Source of the DNA: an uncultured Mollicutes bacterium
GTDB taxonomy: Bacteria; Bacillota_I; Bacilli_A; ML615J-28; CAG-313
NCBI GenBank assembly: GCA_900548675.1
Contig: URLJ01000009.1
Location: 1 to 53,794 of the forward strand
DNA: 53,794 nucleotides
Direction of reading: 5' to 3'
Positions 53,618-53,794 of the stretch are shown piece after piece. The position numbers and the translations under genes are program-made. The notes under the pieces were generated by a model. It saw nothing but the letters and a program-made list of their open reading frames with translations, was not told the DNA's origin and did no database searches. How positions within the stretch are numbered: the stretch's first letter is position 1; each line of letters opens with the position of its first letter.

Positions 53618-53680
53618 AGATCTAAATCCTGATATAATTTTAATAACCCAAAAAAAACCAATCAGAAAGGATTTAGATCT
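53618..53680 (+). promoter_or_regulatory. RBS-sequestering hairpin before a transposase gene
   Basis: AGATCTAAATCCT (53618-53630) and AGGATTTAGATCT (53668-53680) form a perfect 13-bp inverted repeat. The right arm ends just before the ATG and includes the AGGA of the ribosome-binding site. In a transcript that enters from outside, the stem would hide that site. Such protection is common in insertion sequences. Confidence 0.75.
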
Positions 53681-53794
53681 ATGATTATTATATCACGAAT
53701 TCCCCATGAAATCAAGACAAGAGTATACGCCGTTCAAACCTATCGTAATACCAAGTGTTCAGTTTCTTTCATTTGTAGGAAATATCACTGTTCT
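53681..53794 (+). CDS. Transposase N-terminus, cut by window edge
   Basis: An ATG at 53681 begins 38 codons open to the window end. The residues HEIKTRVYAVQTYRN, then SVSFICRKYHCS, look like the helix-turn-helix start of IS481/IS3-superfamily transposases or integrases. A perfect inverted repeat in front hides the ribosome-binding site. The DDE catalytic domain and the right end are not in view, so the family is tentative. Confidence 0.75.
   Translation, partial: MIIISRIPHEIKTRVYAVQTYRNTKCSVSFICRKYHCS

Larger units (their letters stand above)
53570..53794 (+). mobile_element. Insertion sequence, left part only
   Basis: The region after the rpmE promoter changes to a transposase leader and gene start. 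The left boundary is not certain; the terminal repeat may lie in 53570-53600 (TGTTGTGTTACAATTG), but the other end is outside the window. Confidence 0.55.

Overview
The window is about 54 kb of AT-rich chromosome (roughly 30% G+C by eye) with standard-code genes, strong Shine-Dalgarno sites and sigma-A-like promoters. Gene content fits a low-G+C Gram-positive bacterium of the Bacilli/Erysipelotrichia/RF39 type, probably an anaerobic, host-associated fermenter. Support comes from a Na+-pumping biotin decarboxylase, many lipoproteins, InlB-type repeats, CdaA, CwlD- and YunB-like genes, HflX, a small SRP RNA beside tadA, and a yybP-ykoY riboswitch. The lineage is inferred; no 16S or tRNA gene lies in the window. 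About 50 genes are present, almost all on the minus strand. The exceptions are hflX, tspO and a cut-off transposase at the right edge. No intergenic gap exceeds about 300 bases.

Layout, left to right (minus-strand units are transcribed right to left). 1-1.4 kb: two lipoprotein genes, one cut by the window edge and built of near-identical repeats, the other split by a frameshift. 1.5-6.4 kb: a UbiB-like kinase with a phasin-like partner, then a Ca2+/Mn2+-type P-ATPase behind a Mn2+ riboswitch with a clear terminator switch. 6.4-10.9 kb: a compact operon from a consensus promoter, nifU-S1-thioredoxin-cwlD-tsaE-tsaB-rimI-tsaD, centred on the t6A tRNA modification. 10.9-11.6 kb: a YunB-like gene. 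11.7-19.8 kb: an operon of a giant DUF4011-type ATPase/nuclease-like protein, an ankyrin protein, the c-di-AMP synthase CdaA, a membrane PAS protein where CdaR would be expected, and an IspD-IspF fusion. 19.9-23.3 kb: a divergent pair, a ClpC-like unfoldase with a dead second ATPase domain and hflX.

23.3-29.1 kb: two lipoproteins, a dihydrouridine synthase, TcdA (converts t6A to ct6A), a TtcA-family thiolase, biotin ligase and a DUF3737 beta-helix protein. 29.2-32.9 kb: the Na+-translocating decarboxylase operon oadA-oadG-biotin carrier-oadB. 33.1-36.4 kb: two tandem PlsC-like acyltransferases with zinc ribbons, then an RsuA-type pseudouridine synthase. 36.5-40.7 kb: a GH18 lipoprotein and a non-catalytic relative. 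40.8-44 kb: DUF2752, cupin, SRP RNA, tadA, tdk and an M42 peptidase. 44.1-48.4 kb: a 1424-residue surface protein with a GHL10 domain. 48.6-53.5 kb: tspO, bioY, M18 and M29 aminopeptidases, a DUF4097 lipoprotein and rpmE. 53.6 kb to the end: the left part of an insertion sequence.

Three themes link genes. Biotin is imported (BioY), attached (BirA) and used (decarboxylase carrier) within the window. tRNA modification is dense (TsaB/D/E, TcdA, TtcA-like, Dus, TadA). Several loci are tandem paralogue pairs (lipoproteins, acyltransferases, InlB-repeat proteins). The least ordinary systems are the ClpC-like protein that keeps its pore and ClpP-docking loops but has lost its second ATPase site, and the cdaA operon carrying a degenerate giant helicase-like protein and a PAS-domain membrane protein.
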